Source: Caproiciproducens galactitolivorans (GTDB lineage: Bacteria > Bacillota > Clostridia > Oscillospirales > Acutalibacteraceae). Taken from it: a stretch of 64,000 nucleotides of DNA. Below the pieces are notes generated by a model, which ran no database searches, was not told the DNA's origin, and saw nothing but the letters and a program-made list of their open reading frames with translations. Position 1 is the first letter of the stretch; the number at the start of each line of letters is the position of its first letter. The translations under genes were made by a program, and so were the position numbers. Location: contig NZ_JAPOHA010000001.1 of NCBI RefSeq assembly GCF_026672255.1, positions 1 through 64,000 on the forward strand. The letters run 5' to 3'. Of the stretch, positions 51,931 through 61,615 are shown piece after piece.

Positions 51931-54243
51931 ATGGGAAAATCAGCAGATACATATTATTGCGTTGACCCTTGGAAAATCATAGAGAACGGATTTTCACCGG
52001 AACACGCAATGGTCTCAGAATCAATCTTTTCACTTGGAAATGAGTACACCGGTGTGCGGGGATATTTTGATGAAGGGTATTCCGGAGACCGACTCCTTGG
52101 CAGTTACATCAATGGTGTGTTTGAAGAAAAAAAGCTTGAAACAAGCAGCTACAAGGGAATTGTAAATACAATGACCTACATGGTAAATGCAGTAGACTGG
52201 CTCTATACCCGCCTGCAAATTGATGGGGAGGAACTGGATTTAAACATCGCGGATTACAGGAGTTTTGTCCGTATATTGGACTTAAAAACAGGAGTTTTAA
52301 TCCGTTCCTTTGTTTGGCGAACCAAAACAGGCAAAGAGGTTGAGCTAACGTTTGAACGCTTTCTATCCATGGAAGAACCTCATATGGGCGGTCAAAGAAT
52401 ACGTGCACGTGCTCTGAATTTTAACGGTAATCTGCAAGTTCTGGCGGGGCTTGATTTTTCACAGCCGCATAAAAGTGTGGGTGAAAATAGGTGGGACTGC
52501 ATTTCTAACAAAGCAGAGGGCAATTGCTGTGAAATTGCAGCGCAAACAAAACAAAGTAAGCACAAGGTCATCTGCCAATGCCGATTTTTGGGAGACATGG
52601 AACAAATGGCTCCCGTACAGGCGGGAGAAAAAATCAGCCTGCTATCCTTTACACTACCCTTAAACCAGGGGAGCCAGACTCAATTTTCGCGTATTATGCA
52701 AATTCTTTCCTGTACGGAGAAAGCAGTCGCGCCTGAGAAATTTGAGCGTCTGTCTGCCGCTAAAAAAGATACTTTTTTAGCGGCAGAATATGATGCACTG
52801 AAAGCAGGAAGCTGTAAGTGGTGGGAACAGATGTGGCGTCGTTCCGACATTCAAATTGAAGGTGACGCGGTAAACCAACAGGGAATTCGCTATTGTATTT
52901 TTCAAATGCACCAAACCTATCACGGGGAGAATTCAAAATCGGTTATTGGCGCAAAGGGGCTGACCGGCGAAGCATACAGCGGCAACACTTTTTGGGATAC
53001 GGAAACCTATTGTCTGCCCTTTTATCTTTTTAATAATCCGCAAGCAGCGAAAAAGCTTCTGATGTTTCGGTATCATTCCCTTCCTCAAGCACGGGAGCGT
53101 GCCAAAGCACTGGACTGTGAAGGCGCCTTTTATCCGATTGCCACAATAGACGGCAGGGAGTGCTGTAATCTTTGGCAGCATTCCAGCTTACAACTGCAAG
53201 CCTCGACCGGAGTAGCCTATGGAATCTGGCATTATGTAAATGTGACTAAGGATGAGGATTTTATTGATACTTACGGCGTGGAAATGCTTGTTGAAATTTG
53301 CCGTATGCTTGCAACGAGAGGGGATTGGAGCCAGAAAACGGGTAAATACGGATTTTATGGTGTAATGGGACCGGATGAATTCCAAATGATGGTCAACCAT
53401 AATTGCTATACCAATTTTATGGCAAAGAAGACATTTGAATATACCATACTGGTTATAAACAACATGAAGGCCACGCAGAAATTTGCGGATCGTTTAAAAA
53501 TCCTTTCCGTCGACTCTCAGGAACTTTTGAAATGGGCTGATATGGCAAGAAACATGGAGATTCCATATGATGAAGACACTCGGATTTTTGAGCAGTGTGA
53601 AGGATTTTTTACCCTCCCTCATATTGATGTCGACAAAATCCCAGTTACGGAATTTCCGCTTTACAGCCATTGGAGCTATGACCATATTTACCGTAACGAT
53701 ATGATTAAGCAGCCGGATGTACTCATGATGATGTTTCTGTACAATGCGTGCTTTACAACGGAGCAGAAATTAAAAAATTATGATTATTATGAGCCTCGGT
53801 GTATCCACGAAAGCTCGCTTTCTCCCTCGGTACATTCCATATTAGCCTCAGAATTGAAAAGGCATGAGGATGCATATCGCTTTTTCGAATTTGCAACGCG
53901 TTTGGATCTGGATAATTACAACCGCAATACCAGTGAGGGACTGCATACAACCTCCATTGCGGCGGCGTGGATGAACATTATCTATGGTTTTGGCGGCATG
54001 CGTTCCGATGGGGATATCCTGTCTTTTCACCCCACTATCCCCAAGCAGTGGAGAAGCTACTCGTTTCAAATTTTGTTAGGCGATGATACTCTGTTTATAA
54101 AGGTGGAGCAAGAAAAATTGCGTATTCATACGAAAAATGGTTCGAAACAAACCATTTCTCTTTATGACAGGAATACCGTAATCGGGCAGGAAGAAGTAGT
54201 AGTGAAAATACCCGAACAGTGGAGGACTGCGATAGATGAGTAA
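51931..54243 (+). CDS. GH65 disaccharide phosphorylase (first copy)
   Basis: 770 residues of glycoside hydrolase family 65, which phosphorolyses alpha-linked disaccharides to beta-glucose-1-phosphate and a sugar. N-terminal GNEYTGVRGYFDEGYSGDRL, the central FWDTETYCLPFYL, catalytic Glu483 in GVMGPDEFQM, and the phosphate loop HESSLS (626-631) are clear. The GPDE is followed by QMMVNHNCYTNF where many members have HEWVNNNAYTN, so the acceptor side differs. It overlaps the second GH65 by 8 bases. Nigerose phosphorylase is the best guess because of the GH87 enzyme in the locus, but maltose, trehalose or kojibiose cannot be excluded from sequence alone. Confidence 0.9.
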   Translation: MGKSADTYYCVDPWKIIENGFSPEHAMVSESIFSLGNEYTGVRGYFDEGYSGDRLLGSYINGVFEEKKLETSSYKGIVNTMTYMVNAVDWLYTRLQIDGEELDLNIADYRSFVRILDLKTGVLIRSFVWRTKTGKEVELTFERFLSMEEPHMGGQRIRARALNFNGNLQVLAGLDFSQPHKSVGENRWDCISNKAEGNCCEIAAQTKQSKHKVICQCRFLGDMEQMAPVQAGEKISLLSFTLPLNQGSQTQFSRIMQILSCTEKAVAPEKFERLSAAKKDTFLAAEYDALKAGSCKWWEQMWRRSDIQIEGDAVNQQGIRYCIFQMHQTYHGENSKSVIGAKGLTGEAYSGNTFWDTETYCLPFYLFNNPQAAKKLLMFRYHSLPQARERAKALDCEGAFYPIATIDGRECCNLWQHSSLQLQASTGVAYGIWHYVNVTKDEDFIDTYGVEMLVEICRMLATRGDWSQKTGKYGFYGVMGPDEFQMMVNHNCYTNFMAKKTFEYTILVINNMKATQKFADRLKILSVDSQELLKWADMARNMEIPYDEDTRIFEQCEGFFTLPHIDVDKIPVTEFPLYSHWSYDHIYRNDMIKQPDVLMMMFLYNACFTTEQKLKNYDYYEPRCIHESSLSPSVHSILASELKRHEDAYRFFEFATRLDLDNYNRNTSEGLHTTSIAAAWMNIIYGFGGMRSDGDILSFHPTIPKQWRSYSFQILLGDDTLFIKVEQEKLRIHTKNGSKQTISLYDRNTVIGQEEVVVKIPEQWRTAIDE

Positions 54244-56464
54244 CTGGACGATCGAAAGCACCGATTTTAACGCGGAGAAGGCGGCTGATCTCGGAAATCA
54301 GTATTTCATAGGAAATGGTTACCTCGGCGTACGGGGAACCCTTGAGGAGTACGGCAAAAATGAGCTGACTGCAATTAATTTAGCGGGAATTTACGACCGG
54401 CACGGTACAGCCTGGCGAGAACCCCTAAACGCCCCAAACGCGCTTTTAACATGGGTGGAAATCAACCATAAAAGTTACCGTCTGCCAACTTGTACTCCAT
54501 GTGAGCACCGCCAACAGCTCGACTTTGAATGCGCCCTGCATAGCCGAAAAACGGTATGGGAAACGGAATATGGAACACTCGGCGTCACCGCACAGCGTTT
54601 TGCAAGTATGGCAAACCCACATTTGATCTGTATGAAATACAGAATTTCTACGGATTCCTGTGTGGATGTGATCTTGCACACAGGAATCGATTGTGATATT
54701 TGGGACATTCACGGTCCGCACTACGAAAAAACGGAAATGGGTGTAAATGGAGAAACTCTCACGGTGCTTGCCACAGCAGGGGAAACCAAAGCACAGGTTG
54801 CCGTAAGTGAACTTGTTTTATGCGACTTTCATGGGAATCAAAGCATCCATTACGAAGATAAGGCAATTCTGCGTGAAATACAATTTGAGGCTGACGGAAA
54901 AAGAAGCTATACGCTTTATAAATTTATTTCAATTTATACCACGCATGATGGTGGAAATCCTCTGCATGATGCACTTGTCTGTTCCAGTTTATCCGCCAAA
55001 ACAGGGTATGAGAAGGAAAAAGCAGTGCATATCCGCCGATGGTCGGAACTATGGAACGCCACCTGCGTGAAAATTGACGGTGATGACACAGCAATGCAGG
55101 CTTTGAATTATTCGATTTATCATCTGCATTGTATTGTGCCGCGACATGCGGAAAGCATGTCAATTCCAGCGCGTGGGCTTTCCGGCCAAATGTATAAGGG
55201 TGCGGTATTTTGGGACACGGAAATGTTTATGCTGCCTTTTTACCTTTATACGGAACCAAAGGCCGCACGGCTTCTGCTGAAATATCGAATAGACACGCTG
55301 CCCGGTGCGCGTGCCAAAGCAAAGGAATACGGCTATCGGGGTGCATTTTACGCATGGGAAAGTCAGGAGGGCGGCTACGATGCCTGTTCCGATTACAATG
55401 TAACGGATGTGTTCACCCAGCGTCCTATGAAAACGTATTTCCGGGATAAGCAAGTGCATATCTCCGCGGACATTGTTTACGGTATTGTACAATATTTAAA
55501 GGTGACCGGGGATATGTCGCTGCTTGATGAAGGGGCCGCAGAGGTTATTCTGGAGTGTGCAAATTTTTACCGCTCCATGCTGGTGAAACGCGCGGATTCC
55601 GGCTGCTTTGAAATTCACGATGTAATCGGGCCGGATGAGTACCATGAGCGTGTCAACAATAACGCCTATACGAATCGAATGGCAAAATTCGTATTTCATG
55701 AAGCTGCAAAGCTGATTCATAAATTGTTTCTGGGTTCTTCTCCGTTGCGTATAAAACTGGAAGAACAATTCGACTTAAAAGGTATGCTTCAGAAATTTGA
55801 AGAATCTGAACACCGGCTTTATATCCCTCAGCCCGACCATAAAACAGGGATCATTGAACAGTTTGACGGCTATTATAAATTAGAGGATGTCTCTGTTGAC
55901 GCAGTTCGCGGCCGCCTATTGGATAAGCGGGAATATTGGGGCGGCGCCTATGGAGTTGCTTCCCACACACAGGTTATTAAACAGGCGGACATTGTTGCCA
56001 TGCTGAATCTGTTTTCCGGAGAATACAACAACCGTACTTTAAAAAACAACTGGAACTTTTACGAGCCTCGCACGGAGCACGGATCTTCTTTAAGCGCCTG
56101 TATGTATGCAGTTCTTGCATGCCGTTTTGGTGAACCCGACCTTGCATATCCCTTTTTCATGCAGTCAGCCTGCGTGGATTTAAAAGGCGGGGGAAAACAG
56201 TGGGCGGGGCTGATATATATCGGCGGAACTCATCCGGCAGCCTGCGGAGGTGCGTGGCTGACGGCGATACAAGGCTTTGCCGGCCTTTCAGTTCAAAGCG
56301 GGGTGCTGAAAGTGCAGCCCCGCCTGCCGTCAAAGTGGAAATCCATGCAATTTAAAATTTATTTTCAAGGCTGCATTTACTCTATTGAGATAAAGGGCAA
56401 AGACTATAAAATAAGTGTGGAAAATAAAAAACGGGGTTTCCCGTCTCGAATTATATTCTTTTAA
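54236..56464 (+). CDS. GH65 disaccharide phosphorylase (second copy)
   Basis: 742 residues, also GH65 but clearly diverged from its neighbour. NQYFIGNGYLGVRGTLEEYG, VFWDTEMFMLPFYLY, catalytic Glu468 in DVIGPDEYHERVNNNAYTN, and phosphate loop HGSSLS (615-620) instead of HESSLS. A segment YDACSDYNVTDVF and the WESQEGG piece recall kojibiose-type phosphorylases, as far as I remember. It probably handles a different linkage or chain length. Its end overlaps the convergent lacI gene by 14 bases, with no terminator in between. Confidence 0.9.
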   Translation: MSNWTIESTDFNAEKAADLGNQYFIGNGYLGVRGTLEEYGKNELTAINLAGIYDRHGTAWREPLNAPNALLTWVEINHKSYRLPTCTPCEHRQQLDFECALHSRKTVWETEYGTLGVTAQRFASMANPHLICMKYRISTDSCVDVILHTGIDCDIWDIHGPHYEKTEMGVNGETLTVLATAGETKAQVAVSELVLCDFHGNQSIHYEDKAILREIQFEADGKRSYTLYKFISIYTTHDGGNPLHDALVCSSLSAKTGYEKEKAVHIRRWSELWNATCVKIDGDDTAMQALNYSIYHLHCIVPRHAESMSIPARGLSGQMYKGAVFWDTEMFMLPFYLYTEPKAARLLLKYRIDTLPGARAKAKEYGYRGAFYAWESQEGGYDACSDYNVTDVFTQRPMKTYFRDKQVHISADIVYGIVQYLKVTGDMSLLDEGAAEVILECANFYRSMLVKRADSGCFEIHDVIGPDEYHERVNNNAYTNRMAKFVFHEAAKLIHKLFLGSSPLRIKLEEQFDLKGMLQKFEESEHRLYIPQPDHKTGIIEQFDGYYKLEDVSVDAVRGRLLDKREYWGGAYGVASHTQVIKQADIVAMLNLFSGEYNNRTLKNNWNFYEPRTEHGSSLSACMYAVLACRFGEPDLAYPFFMQSACVDLKGGGKQWAGLIYIGGTHPAACGGAWLTAIQGFAGLSVQSGVLKVQPRLPSKWKSMQFKIYFQGCIYSIEIKGKDYKISVENKKRGFPSRIIFF

Positions 56465-57461
56465 CGCTTTTTCTCTCAATAAGATGTACCGGTAATATTT
56501 TCTGATGTTCCTCTACTCGATTATTGTTTAACCTGTTCATCATAAATTCTACGGCCGCCTTACCCTTTTCAACGGTATCCTGATGAATGGTCGTAAGCGT
56601 CGGCGAAATCAATTGGCAAAGAGTAACATCATCAAAACCGACAACGGAAATATCATTTGGCACATTAAGGCCGATATCGTGGAGCCCGGCGATTATGCCG
56701 GCGGCAAGAATATCCGCGGTGGCAAATACGGCGGTAATTTCCTTGTGCGCCGCAATCTGCCTGCTTAGCAGCATATCACTTTGCACATCAAATTCTCCCT
56801 GAAAGAGAAATTGCTCTTGATACGGAATATGAAATTCGTCAAGCGCCTGCCGGTAGCCTCGCAAACGCTCTTCAACAACACCATGGCTTCGTATCGGCGG
56901 GGAGGCAAAGGCAATATTGCGATGCCCGTTCTCTATTAAATACTTTGTTGCCAAATAACCGCCTTTATAATCCTCCAGCCCGACGTTTTGCATATTGGGA
57001 TGGTTAATGTAGCTGTCAATCAGCACGATTGGAACATCGACAGAGGATAGGGTATCGAAAAATTCATCTTCAAATAAGCCGGTAAAAAACATGCCGTCAA
57101 TATTCCAGTTGCGCAGGAAACTCAAAAGATCCATACTGTCTTCCACTGTGCGCAGCATAAGGTAATAACCGTTTTCCCGCAGTGTTTCTTCAACAGCGCC
57201 TATAAAAGCAGAATGGAACGGGTCGGCGATAAACCCACCGGACGCTTTTGGAACAAGATGATTAATAATCCCGATTACTTTTGAAGAATTACTTACAAGT
57301 GAGCGGGCAGACATATTGGGAGCATATCCGCTTCGCTTAATGATTTCATTAATTTGTGCAATCGTTTGTGAAGATACGCGGGAGGTTCTCCCATGAATAA
57401 CATTTGAGACGGTTGTATAACTGACACCCGCTTCTTTCGCAATATCCTTAATCGTCGTCAT
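56451..57461 (-). CDS. LacI-family transcriptional regulator
   Basis: 336 residues. The N-terminal helix-turn-helix (TTIKDIAKEAGVSYTTVSNVIHG, residues 2-24, hinge helix to ~55) and a periplasmic-binding-protein-like sensor domain ending FDDVTLCQLISPTLTTIHQD, AVEFMMNRL. Sensor residues (IGIINHLVPK, DSYINHPN, GFDDV) are typical. It lies within the sugar locus, on the opposite strand, and its promoter carries the same site as the lipoprotein promoter, so it represses both. Ligand is probably a glucose-disaccharide. Confidence 0.92.
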   Translation of the reverse strand: MTTIKDIAKEAGVSYTTVSNVIHGRTSRVSSQTIAQINEIIKRSGYAPNMSARSLVSNSSKVIGIINHLVPKASGGFIADPFHSAFIGAVEETLRENGYYLMLRTVEDSMDLLSFLRNWNIDGMFFTGLFEDEFFDTLSSVDVPIVLIDSYINHPNMQNVGLEDYKGGYLATKYLIENGHRNIAFASPPIRSHGVVEERLRGYRQALDEFHIPYQEQFLFQGEFDVQSDMLLSRQIAAHKEITAVFATADILAAGIIAGLHDIGLNVPNDISVVGFDDVTLCQLISPTLTTIHQDTVEKGKAAVEFMMNRLNNNRVEEHQKILPVHLIERKSVKRI

Positions 57462-57483
57462 AAAATCTACCTTTTTCTATGAA

Positions 57484-57497
57484 GTTGAACGTTTAAT
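57484..57497. promoter_or_regulatory. LacI operator upstream of lacI
   Basis: GTTGAACGTTTAAT, sharing the 10-mer GTTGAACGTT with 48545-48554, is 22 bases upstream of the lacI start and 120 bases upstream of the beta-phosphoglucomutase gene. It could govern both divergent genes. Confidence 0.7.
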
Positions 57498-57618
57498 CCT
57501 TGTAACTCATCGTATCATATTTTGTAAAAATGTGCAATCGCAATTCATCATTCCTTAAATATAAAACTAAAAAATGTATTTTCAATTATTGATACTAAAA
57601 AACCGGAGGTAAAGTTGG

Positions 57619-58272
57619 ATGATAAAAGGAGTTATATTTGATCTTGACGGAGTGCTGGTATCCACAGATAAACTGCATTATCTCGCGTGGAAACGACTCG
57701 CGCAGGATTTGGGCATTACAGATTTCACAGAGCAGGACAACGCCCGGCAAAGAGGAGTGAGCCGAATGGCTTCACTGCAGGTTGTTCTGGAAAAGTCAAA
57801 CCATTCCTACACTGACCAGGAAAAAATCGATTTTGCAGAAAGAAAGAATCAATATTATGTTGAATTGCTGGAAAGTCTGACAGAAAAAGCAATTTTGCCA
57901 AATGCGGCTGAAACAATCGTGCTGCTGCGTAAAAAAAATATTCAAATCGCGGTTGGCTCAGTAAGTAAAAACGCTCCGGCTATTTTGCAGCGGACGGGAC
58001 TTCTTCCGCTGATTGACAAAGTCGGCTGCGGACTGGATATTATCCGTTCCAAACCTGATCCCGAGGTCTTTCTCATCGCTGCCAAGAAACTCGGACAGAA
58101 TCCGAAGAACTGTCTTGTCGTGGAGGATTCCGAAGCCGGTATACAGGCTGCAAAAGCGGCAGAAATGAAATCCCTTGCCCTTGGACCTGAAAAAGAAAAT
58201 CCTTTGGCGGATTATCACGCGGTATCCCTTGCCGATCCCAGTATTAACTGGGATATGATAATTGCGTCATAA
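57619..58272 (+). CDS. pgmB: Beta-phosphoglucomutase
   Basis: 217-residue HAD-family phosphatase-like mutase. IFDLDGVLVSTDKLHYLAWKRLA gives the nucleophile Asp8 and acid/base Asp10, the cap domain carries RQRGVSR, and GSVSKNA, SKPDPEVFL and VVEDSEAGIQAAKAA are the later motifs. It turns beta-glucose-1-phosphate, the product of GH65 enzymes, into glucose-6-phosphate. Starts behind CCGGAGG. Completes the intracellular half of the pathway. Confidence 0.93.
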   Translation: MIKGVIFDLDGVLVSTDKLHYLAWKRLAQDLGITDFTEQDNARQRGVSRMASLQVVLEKSNHSYTDQEKIDFAERKNQYYVELLESLTEKAILPNAAETIVLLRKKNIQIAVGSVSKNAPAILQRTGLLPLIDKVGCGLDIIRSKPDPEVFLIAAKKLGQNPKNCLVVEDSEAGIQAAKAAEMKSLALGPEKENPLADYHAVSLADPSINWDMIIAS

Positions 58273-58570
58273 TTTATCGTAAACTTTGACCTGTATGATT
58301 GCTGTAAATTCATTCTGCAAAGTTAGAGGCATATACGTCAGTATTGAAATACTCGCTATGATTGTAATGATCCTGGCAATCTTTTCCCCGTCAACAGGCG
58401 TGTAAATTCCCGTCCGCTTCATATTTAGCGGAGCTGTATCTGTTCTAGGCTGCGCTATTCGATAAGAAGTTAGCCATTCATTTAAAACCGAAGGGGGTGA
58501 ATGAAAAAACATCCTTTTAGTGTGAGCGGTTTTTTACCTTTTGCAGTCTGAAAATATTGGAGGGGAAATT
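58273..58570. other. Gap between pgmB and the glucanase gene
   Basis: Almost 300 bases with no gene I trust. The only open frame (minus strand 58267-58512) gives a short hydrophobic protein end but has no ribosome site. No promoter with a good -35/-10 pair was found; GGAGGGG at 58559 is the ribosome site of the next gene. Confidence 0.4.
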
Positions 58571-61489
58571 ATGAAAATGCATTTTAAAAGGTATACCCAT
58601 GTGATTTTAGCCTTAGCAATCATTTTTACACAGTCGTTTGTTTCAACGCCCGCTGCATATGCAGCAGACACGACGAATCTTGCTGCCGGGAAGACAATAA
58701 CTGCTAACAATTATACTCAAATTTACGTACCGGCAAATGCGAATGATGGCAACATTAACACATACTGGGAAGGTGAGATGAATTCATACCCTAACACCTT
58801 AACAGCTGATCTTGGCAGTTCACAGTCGGTCAGCAAAGTTGTATTGAAATTAAATCCATCCTGGCAAACGAGAACGCAGACTTTATCTGTCCTATCCAGC
58901 ACAGATAATAGCAACTATGTGACCCTCGTTTCCTCAAGCACATACACGTTTGATCCTTCATCCGGTAATACCGTAACCATTGCCTTTACTGAGACAAGCG
59001 CGAGGTATATCAGGTTAAATTTTATGGCGAACAGCGGTGCCACGGGCGGGCAAGTTGCAGAATTTGAGGTTTACGGTCCTTCTTCCACTACTACCGGAGA
59101 ACCCGATTTGGTTGTAACGGATATCACTTGGAATCCTGTAAGCCCTGCGGCTGGCAATGCCGTTACCTTCAGTGCAACGATTAAAAACCGGGGGACAGGT
59201 GAGACAACGGCTGGAGTAATCAATGGAGTGAGTTTTTTTGTTGATGGTACTCAAGTAAGCTGGTCCGACAACAATACAAGCTCAATAGCAGCAGGTGATT
59301 CTATAAAGGTAACTGCCAGTGGAGGACCAAATGGATTATCTACATGGGCAGCGACACCAGGTTCTCATACCATCATGGCATGGGTTGACGATGTCAACAG
59401 AATAACGGAATCAAATGAAAGCAATAACAAGTATTCAAAGATGCTTACGATAGGTGGAACAACAAGTAAACCGGATTTAATCGTTACTGATATTCTATAT
59501 TCTCCAATAACTCCTAAAGAAGGCGACGAGGTTACGTTCAGTGCAGTCGTGAAAAATCAGGGTACAACAGATGGAGCCGCCGGAATTGTTGCATTTCAAG
59601 TTGATGGCGGCCGGATCGCAACATCTGCAAACAACACCGTTCCTATTGCAGCCGGTTCTACAAGTACCATCAAAGCAAGTAGCACGTGGACTGCGGTAAA
59701 CGGTGTTCATTCGATCAGTGCTACTGCCGACAGCAGTGATACCACCGCTGAAACGGATGAGACGAACAATACATATAGTCTCAAGCTGGCAGTAGGAAAT
59801 CTCGGACACGGTGCTACAGTACCATACCATAGATATGAAGCGGAAGATGCCTCAATCGGCGGCGGAGCCATATTGCGTTCTGCCCCCGACTTCAATTATG
59901 ACCTTATTGCCGCGGAAGCTTCAAATCAAAAGTATGTAGCGCTTCCGACGACTGGTTCCTATGTCGAATGGGCAGTCAATCAGGGTGGCGCGGGCGTAGA
60001 TTTGAGATTTACAATGCCTGATTCCAGTGATGGTATGGGACTGAACGGATCACTTGACTGCTATGTGAATGGCAAAAAAGTTACAACCATTCCATTGTCT
60101 TCTTATTGGTCATGGCAGTACTTCAACGGCGACCAGCCCCAGGATATCCCGAACGGTTCACAGGCTGCTTTTCGTTTTGACGAAGTACATTGGAAACTTC
60201 CTACAGAACTAAAGTCCGGCGACAAGCTCAGAATTCAAAAAACAAATGAAGACAGTTTGGAATACGGCGTTGACTTTGTGGAAATTGAGCCGATTCCACC
60301 TGCAATTTCACAACCACCCAATTCCCTTTCAGTCACAGATTACGGGGCAAATCCGGATGACGATACAGATGATCTGGCCGCTTTTAATTCTTGTGTCAAT
60401 GCTGCGACAGCCTCAGGAAAATCTGTGTATATTCCGGCGGGTAAGTTTCATTTAGGCGGTATGTGGACAATAACTGCAAACAATATTACCATTACCGGCG
60501 CGGGGATCTGGTATACTAACTTGCAATTTACGTCGCCAAATGCAGCTAGCGGCGGTATTTCGTTCCGTATCACCGGAACAGTGGACTTCAGTAATGTATA
60601 CATCAACTCGAGACTTAGGTCACGTTATAATCAAAATGCAATTTATAAATGCTTTATGGATAACTTCGGTATCAACTCCAAAATCCATGATTTCTGGGAA
60701 GATCATTTCGAAAGTGGTTTCTGGGTAGCAGATTACGCTCATACACCGGTTGTTGTAGCAGACAATCTGCTGATCGAAAACGGTCGCGTAAGAAATAATC
60801 TGGCAGATGGAGTTAATTTTTGTCAAGGAACCAAAAATTCTACAGTTCGCAATTGCAGTATAAGAAACAATGGTGATGATGGATTGGCTATGTGGTCTGA
60901 CAATTCAATGAATGCGCCGATGGAAGTGAATAACTCTTTTTTAAACAACACAATTGAAAACAATTGGCGCGCGGCAGCAATTGCTATTTTTGGCGGCTCA
61001 GGACATAAGGCACAGTACAACTATATCAAGGATTGCTTTATGGGTTCCGGTATTCGGCTGAACACTGTATTCTCAGGTTATCATTTTGAAAATAATACGG
61101 GAATCACATTCTCCGATACTACCATTATTAATTCCGGTACCAGTAAAGATTGTTACAATGGCGAACGCGGTGCAATTGATTTGGAGGCGTCCAAGTCCAG
61201 TATTCAAAACATTACATTTGAAAAAATTGATATTATTAATTCGCAAAGAGATGCAATCCAAATAGGATACAACGGGGGTTTCAGCGGTATTGTGTTCAGA
61301 AATATTCATATTGATGGAACAGGCAAGGATGAAATTACAACATCAAGATTTTCATCACCGCATTTGGGAGAAGCTATTTATACCTACACAGGCAATGGTT
61401 CAGCAACTTTCATAAACCTTACCACAAGTAATATTGAAGCTCCTGAAAAATATCTTATCCAGAGCGGATTCAACATTATCCTTCAATAA
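58571..61489 (+). CDS. Secreted GH87-type alpha-1,3-glucanase/mycodextranase
   Basis: 972 residues, start at ATG 58571 behind GGAGGGGAAATT. Domains: signal peptide (1-31, AAYAA); discoidin-like F5/8C domain (about 35-168); two CARDB-type domains (about 178-293 and 300-408, each starting PDL-VTDI); CBM35/CBM6-like domain (about 420-572, HRYEAEDASIGGG); and a parallel beta-helix (about 585-972). In the helix, LADGVNF (Asp746) and RNNGDDGLA (Asp769, Asp770) repeat the three-aspartate arrangement I recall for characterised GH87 enzymes, with the same 23/1 spacing. It should cut alpha-1,3-glucan or nigeran outside the cell. No LPXTG or SLH anchor, so it is released or held by its binding domains. 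Codon use is AT-richer than in the housekeeping genes, as is the whole sugar locus. Confidence 0.85.
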   Translation: MKMHFKRYTHVILALAIIFTQSFVSTPAAYAADTTNLAAGKTITANNYTQIYVPANANDGNINTYWEGEMNSYPNTLTADLGSSQSVSKVVLKLNPSWQTRTQTLSVLSSTDNSNYVTLVSSSTYTFDPSSGNTVTIAFTETSARYIRLNFMANSGATGGQVAEFEVYGPSSTTTGEPDLVVTDITWNPVSPAAGNAVTFSATIKNRGTGETTAGVINGVSFFVDGTQVSWSDNNTSSIAAGDSIKVTASGGPNGLSTWAATPGSHTIMAWVDDVNRITESNESNNKYSKMLTIGGTTSKPDLIVTDILYSPITPKEGDEVTFSAVVKNQGTTDGAAGIVAFQVDGGRIATSANNTVPIAAGSTSTIKASSTWTAVNGVHSISATADSSDTTAETDETNNTYSLKLAVGNLGHGATVPYHRYEAEDASIGGGAILRSAPDFNYDLIAAEASNQKYVALPTTGSYVEWAVNQGGAGVDLRFTMPDSSDGMGLNGSLDCYVNGKKVTTIPLSSYWSWQYFNGDQPQDIPNGSQAAFRFDEVHWKLPTELKSGDKLRIQKTNEDSLEYGVDFVEIEPIPPAISQPPNSLSVTDYGANPDDDTDDLAAFNSCVNAATASGKSVYIPAGKFHLGGMWTITANNITITGAGIWYTNLQFTSPNAASGGISFRITGTVDFSNVYINSRLRSRYNQNAIYKCFMDNFGINSKIHDFWEDHFESGFWVADYAHTPVVVADNLLIENGRVRNNLADGVNFCQGTKNSTVRNCSIRNNGDDGLAMWSDNSMNAPMEVNNSFLNNTIENNWRAAAIAIFGGSGHKAQYNYIKDCFMGSGIRLNTVFSGYHFENNTGITFSDTTIINSGTSKDCYNGERGAIDLEASKSSIQNITFEKIDIINSQRDAIQIGYNGGFSGIVFRNIHIDGTGKDEITTSRFSSPHLGEAIYTYTGNGSATFINLTTSNIEAPEKYLIQSGFNIILQ

Positions 61490-61549
61490 TTATTCCAAAG
61501 TAAAAAGGATGCCTACAATATAAATGATTATAGTTCAATTGTAAACAGG

Positions 61550-61581
61550 CTGAGGCCATGGCGAATTCGCCATGGCCTCAG
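61550..61581. repeat. Perfect 32-base palindrome
   Basis: Sixteen bases starting CTGAGGCC and ending GGCGAA are followed at once by their exact complement, with GAATTC at the centre and no loop. There is no T-run after it. It may serve as a transcript end for the glucanase gene or form a cruciform. Confidence 0.8.
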
Positions 61582-61615
61582 TGAAGTATGGAGGAAGTTT
61601 TTTGTCCAACCGCTG

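Noticed and set aside
58267-58512. Short minus-strand frame between pgmB and the glucanase, ending in a hydrophobic stretch
   Set aside because: No ribosome site, poor start context and no recognisable family. It may be a relic, but the evidence is too weak.
61550-61581. Insertion sequence end
   Set aside because: The palindrome has no transposase gene beside it and no target-site duplication could be seen, so I report it only as a palindrome.
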